A stretch of 8,651 bases of DNA from an uncultured Lachnospiraceae bacterium (GTDB taxonomy: Bacteria > Bacillota > Clostridia > Lachnospirales > Lachnospiraceae). A program made the position numbers and the translations under genes. Below the pieces are notes generated by a model. The model did not search any database, was not told the origin of the DNA, and worked only from the letters and a program-made list of their open reading frames with translations. Below, piece after piece: positions 6,016-8,651 of this stretch. Position 1 is the stretch's first letter. The number at the start of each line of letters is the position of its first letter. The DNA lies in assembly GCA_910585895.1 (NCBI GenBank), contig CAJUHY010000081.1, positions 1-8,651 of the forward strand. The letters are read 5' to 3'.

Positions 6016-7764
6016 CTATTCTACATCCAGCAGCGCCGCCATATCCTCCTCACCAGTACGGATTTTGACAACCTTGGCAACATCGTATACAAAGATTTTG
6101 CCATCGCCGATATGACCAGTATAGAGCGTCTTTCTCGCTGTCTCAATGACTTTTTCTGCCGGGATATTACCGCCGATAATCTCCAGCTTCACTTTCGGCA
6201 GCAACGTGGCATCCAACTCCACGCCACGGTATTTCTCGCCAGCGCCTCTCTGGATGCCGCAGCCCATAACCTGCGTTACGGTCATGCCAGTGACGCCAAG
6301 CTCGTTCATCGCTTTCCTCAGCTTGTCATAGCGCGACAGTTTAGCAACTACCACCACTTTGTACATGCCGGTTGCCTCCTTGGGTACAGCAGAAACTACC
6401 TTGACAGCTGCATTTTTCTGTGACTCCGTGGCACGTTCATATTCCGCAATGCCCAGGTCGGTATTCTCATTTACATCCATGGTCATCGTGTTAGACACAT
6501 CCATAATGCTGAACCCAGAATATGCAGAAGCAAGACCATGTTCCGTGGCATCCAGACCGGTAATCTCTTCCTCCTCCGTCACTCGCAATCCAACTGTAGC
6601 TTTAATTACCACAAATGTAACTGTGATACAGGCTGCCGCCCATGCTGCCACGCTGACAACGCCCACAAGCTGCAAGCCCAACTGACGGAAGCCTCCGCCA
6701 TAGAAGAGACCGTCAATTTCAGAGCCAGGCGCCGAGGAAGTGGCAAAAAGCCCTACGGCAACCGTTCCCCAGATACCGTTCATCATATGCACTGCAACGG
6801 CCCCTACCGGGTCATCCACATGAAGCTTGTAATCCAAAAGCCACACGCCGAACACCACCAGAAGACCAGCTACCGCACCAATCACAAGCGCTCCCAGACC
6901 GTCTGTCACGTCACAGGGGGCGGTGATTGCCACCAGACCTGCCAGAGACGCATTCAGGCACATGGAAACATCTGGTTTGCCATATTTTACCCAGGTAAAT
7001 ATCATACACACTACAGTTGCAACTGCGGGGGCGATCGTGGTTGTCAGGAAAATGGAACCCAGCTGCGGAATCGTGGTTGCTGCTGCACCGTTAAACCCAT
7101 ACCATCCAAACCAGAGGATAAAGCACCCCAGACAGCCTAATGGAAGGTTATGCCCTGGAAACGCATTTACCTTTGTTACTTTTCCATGCTTATCCTTACT
7201 GAACTTGCCGATACGCGGCCCTAAGATAGCTGCGCCGATCAAGGCAGAAATTCCACCCACCATATGGATAGCGCAGGAACCTGCAAAATCATGAAACCCC
7301 ATCTGCGCCAGCCAGCCGCCGCCCCAAATCCAATGCGCTTCGATAGGGTAAATCAATGCGGAAATCACACCTGAATAAATACAGTATGATAAAAATTTTG
7401 TCCGCTCCGCCATTGCTCCCGATACGATTGTCGCCGTGGTCGCGCAGAACACCAGGTTAAACACAAAATTGGAAAAATCAAAGTCCGCATAAGCTGTAAA
7501 AATATCGAATCCCGGTTTTCCAATCAATCCTGCTAAATCTTCTCCCAGCAAAAGGGAAAAGCCAATCAGTATAAATACAACCGTACCGATACAGAAATCC
7601 ATGAGGTTCTTCATAAGAATATTACCTGAGTTCTTCGCTCTGGTAAATCCTGCCTCCACCATAGCAAAACCTGCCTGCATCCAGAATACCAATGCGGCCC
7701 CGATAAGGAACCAGATACCAAAGGTATGCTCGCTCACTAAACTGATAATTGATTCTTGTGTCAT
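6016..7764 (-). CDS. amt: Ammonium transporter (Amt) fused to a PII regulatory domain
   Basis: A membrane ammonium channel with a built-in PII (GlnB/GlnK) domain at its C terminus. Numbering is from the upstream ATG at 7770 (584 aa). The Amt part covers about 8-420 and has the expected multiple membrane segments. It keeps F108, the HWIWGGGW region, D161 (HDFAG) and the twin histidines H169 (AIHM) and H328 (AVHMMNG), ending with the usual tail GLRVTEEEEITGLD. A polar linker (about 421-467) joins the PII domain (about 469-584), which has the T-loop (503-523), TGHIGDGKIF and KIRTGEED. The residue aligned with Tyr51 of E. coli GlnB/GlnK is L519, while Q507 and R515 match Gln39 and Arg47. Start: GGGAGG (complement of 7772-7777) touches the ATG at 7770 but is well spaced (7 nt) from the ATG at 7764, so 7764 is chosen (582 aa). 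glnN lies upstream on the same strand. Confidence 0.95.
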   Translation of the reverse strand: MTQESIISLVSEHTFGIWFLIGAALVFWMQAGFAMVEAGFTRAKNSGNILMKNLMDFCIGTVVFILIGFSLLLGEDLAGLIGKPGFDIFTAYADFDFSNFVFNLVFCATTATIVSGAMAERTKFLSYCIYSGVISALIYPIEAHWIWGGGWLAQMGFHDFAGSCAIHMVGGISALIGAAILGPRIGKFSKDKHGKVTKVNAFPGHNLPLGCLGCFILWFGWYGFNGAAATTIPQLGSIFLTTTIAPAVATVVCMIFTWVKYGKPDVSMCLNASLAGLVAITAPCDVTDGLGALVIGAVAGLLVVFGVWLLDYKLHVDDPVGAVAVHMMNGIWGTVAVGLFATSSAPGSEIDGLFYGGGFRQLGLQLVGVVSVAAWAAACITVTFVVIKATVGLRVTEEEEITGLDATEHGLASAYSGFSIMDVSNTMTMDVNENTDLGIAEYERATESQKNAAVKVVSAVPKEATGMYKVVVVAKLSRYDKLRKAMNELGVTGMTVTQVMGCGIQRGAGEKYRGVELDATLLPKVKLEIIGGNIPAEKVIETARKTLYTGHIGDGKIFVYDVAKVVKIRTGEEDMAALLDVE

Positions 7765-7796
7765 AGTCATTCCTCCCTGTAATTAAATTAATTTTA

Positions 7797-7808
7797 CAAA
7801 GCGCTTTG
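7797..7808. promoter_or_regulatory. Perfect 12-bp palindrome upstream of amt
   Basis: CAAAGCGCTTTG is perfectly self-complementary and lies about 20 nt upstream of the amt ribosome binding site. Its centre resembles the core of catabolite-response (cre) sites, but the outer bases of the cre consensus do not match. It would lie near the start point of a promoter using the TATAGA at 7815-7820. An operator is a plausible but untested reading. Confidence 0.4.
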
Positions 7809-7814
7809 CACTTT

Positions 7815-7843
7815 TCTATAAAAAAAGACACTTTCCCCAAGTC
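7815..7843 (-). promoter_or_regulatory. Possible amt leader element: short hairpin with seven T residues, overlapping a -10-like TATAGA
   Basis: On the minus strand the complement of 7827-7843 (gacttggggaaagtgtc) can fold into a weak bulged stem, and is followed by seven T residues (complement of 7820-7826). Just after it comes TATAGA (complement of 7815-7820), which resembles a -10 box, though the nearest -35-like TTGGGG (complement of 7835-7840) is only 14 nt away. It is either a weak attenuator or a poor promoter, and the sequence does not decide which. Confidence 0.25.
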
Positions 7844-7934
7844 CCCACAGCTTTGTGGTCTCGTGAAAAGCGCCGTTTTTCCGTTGTTCACAATTTATTC
7901 ATTTTAGGTTCAAAAAACTTTCATTTTAGCAACA

Positions 7935-7962
7935 TGGAATTTTCATTTCTTTCGCATATAAT
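7935..7962 (+). promoter_or_regulatory. Isolated plus-strand promoter-like element
   Basis: TATAAT at 7957-7962 is perfect and is preceded at 16 nt by tggaat (7935-7940, 3 of 6 matches to TTGACA). Nothing with a ribosome binding site lies downstream on the plus strand, so if active it would make a short non-coding or antisense RNA running toward the hairpin at 8021-8046 and the 3' end of glnN. Confidence 0.25.
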
Positions 7963-8020
7963 AGACACATAACAAAGGAAATAAAAAACTAACTTTTTGA
8001 ATAAACTTTTTCATAATAAA

Positions 8021-8046
8021 TGCCAGGAGGCGGAAGCTTCCTGGCA
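8021..8046 (-). terminator. Hairpin, probable glnN terminator
   Basis: The arms 8021-8031 and 8036-8046 pair over 11 bp with one G-T pair; on the plus strand the loop is GGAA. On the minus strand the stem is followed by TTTATTATG, a modest T-rich stretch, which fits termination of glnN about 155 nt after its stop codon. On the plus strand the T-rich stretch comes only some eight bases later. Confidence 0.55.
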
Positions 8047-8201
8047 TCCTCCCTTTTATAGTGTTTTCTTCTATGCCCCCGATACGAGACCTAATGCAGC
8101 TTCCCATTTATTTTTACCTCAAAGAAGCTGATAGAGACATCATGGCTCCCTTACTTCGTGGGTCTTTCCTCATGTCGCATGGTCCCTCCTTAAGTCAAAT
8201 T

Positions 8202-8651
8202 TTATACTTCAAAAATCAAGTCCCCATAAGATGGCATGGGCCACATTTCCTTATCGACAATCATCTCCAGTTTATCAATGGGAGCCCGCAGTTCATCCAT
8301 GGCTGTCTTTACCTGATCACGGAAGAAGATTGCCTGCGCCCTTCCCTCTTCCATCGCGCCGCCTTTTACCGTGGCTTCACTCAGTTTTGCCAACGCATTT
8401 TTGGCCTCTGTCAGCAAGATGGACACCTCTGTCAGCAAATCTGTCTGCGTACTGATATCTGCATCACACGCCGCTTTCACCGCATTGATAGAGTTTGCAA
8501 GCGAAGTGGTATATTTGATAACTGCTGGGATAATCTGCTTGCCTGCCATATCAATCATCGTACGCGCCTCAATATTAAGGGCCTTGGCATAGTTTTCGTA
8601 GAGGATTTCCCCTCTTGACATCAGTTCTGCTTCTGTAAATACATTGAATCT
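8202..8651 (-). CDS. glnN: Glutamine synthetase type III, C-terminal part (runs off the window)
   Basis: GSIII makes glutamine from glutamate, ammonia and ATP in the cytoplasm, and is a large dodecameric enzyme (about 700 aa) common in Bacteroidetes and Clostridia. Only the last 149 residues are inside the window; the gene enters through position 8651 on the minus strand. The segment begins RFNVFTEAELMSRGEI and continues with YENYAKALNIEARTMIDMAGKQ and IIPAVIKYT. Further on come IFFRDQVKTAMDELR and the characteristic end WPMPSYGDLIFEV. These match the C-terminal helical region and terminus of GSIII proteins as I know them; the catalytic part is not visible. The open frame has no defects. It is the upstream neighbour of Amt-PII on the same strand, which makes physiological sense. 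The hairpin at 8021-8046 probably ends its transcript. Confidence 0.9.
   Translation of the reverse strand, partial: RFNVFTEAELMSRGEILYENYAKALNIEARTMIDMAGKQIIPAVIKYTTSLANSINAVKAACDADISTQTDLLTEVSILLTEAKNALAKLSEATVKGGAMEEGRAQAIFFRDQVKTAMDELRAPIDKLEMIVDKEMWPMPSYGDLIFEV

Larger units (their letters stand above)
7771..8201 (-). other. 430-nt glnN-amt spacer
   Basis: No convincing gene is present. On the minus strand, from glnN toward amt, it holds: an AAGGAGG site (complement of 8185-8191) before an ATG at 8180 that opens only nine codons; a 7-bp stem (8097-8103 with 8124-8130); a strong hairpin (8021-8046); a T-rich hairpin or -10 region near 7815-7843; the palindrome CAAAGCGCTTTG (7797-7808); and the amt ribosome binding site. 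A 54-codon frame from the ATG at about 8109 runs through the strong hairpin and is not supported. On the plus strand there is an isolated TATAAT at 7957-7962. Confidence 0.6.

Noticed and set aside
7778..7798. GlnR/TnrA-type box (TGTNA-N7-TNACA) upstream of amt
   Set aside because: The half sites TGTAA and TTACA are present on the minus strand but are separated by 11 rather than 7 bases, so the consensus is not met.
7622..7891. 89-codon minus-strand frame upstream of and overlapping amt
   Set aside because: It runs out of frame into the Amt coding region and lacks family features; the Amt frame explains this DNA.
8044..8111. 54-codon minus-strand frame beginning at about 8109 and running through the 8021-8046 hairpin
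   Set aside because: Its only upstream signal is a weak GAGG, it runs straight through the likely glnN terminator, and its composition gives no recognisable protein.
8061..8618. 185-codon plus-strand frame opposite glnN
   Set aside because: It lies antisense to a clearly recognisable GSIII coding region, its ATG has no ribosome binding site, and its translation resembles no family.
1..8651. Mobile elements, CRISPR arrays, tRNA or rRNA genes
   Set aside because: I saw no transposase or integrase frames, no regularly spaced repeats and no tRNA-like or rRNA-like sequence on either strand.

Overview
The window looks like a chromosomal segment of a low-to-mid-GC Firmicute, most likely a gut-type Clostridia/Lachnospiraceae member. 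This is inferred from the type III glutamine synthetase, the ammonium channel fused to a PII domain, the class A penicillin-binding protein with a Cys-rich tail, the AgrA-type regulator, the remnant of a BspA-like leucine-rich-repeat surface protein, and strong AGGAGG ribosome binding sites. There are no transposases, integrases, tRNAs, rRNAs or CRISPR arrays.

Layout. (1) 1-783: a plus-strand LytTR response regulator closely resembling AgrA, preceded by a 15-bp inverted repeat. The agrB/C/D-type partners, if present, would lie upstream of the window. (2) 811-1482 (minus): a YigZ/IMPACT-family protein convergent with the regulator. (3) A divergent promoter region at about 1490-1669 separates yigZ from (4) a bifunctional class A penicillin-binding protein at 1670-4327, whose stop codon lies in the loop of its own terminator. 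(5) 4344-5046: an AT-rich leader followed by a startless reading frame, which reads as a broken surface-protein gene. It ends before a strong hairpin at 5090-5122 shared with the convergent gene downstream. (6) 5137-8651 (minus): a nitrogen-assimilation block, in transcription order glnN (type III glutamine synthetase, only its 3' end in the window), a 430-nt spacer with hairpins and a palindrome, an Amt-PII fusion, and a protein with a degenerate receiver domain.

How the genes work together. Amt brings in ammonium, the tethered PII domain can gate or report on it, and glutamine synthetase fixes it. The PII domain has Leu at the position aligned with the uridylylated Tyr51 of enterobacterial PII but keeps the pore-plugging Arg47 equivalent, so control is probably by ligand binding rather than uridylylation. 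The adjacent receiver has lost its phosphoacceptor Asp and its acidic pair, so it cannot be a conventional two-component regulator. The most promising unexplained items are this pseudo-receiver beside Amt-PII and the structured glnN-amt spacer.
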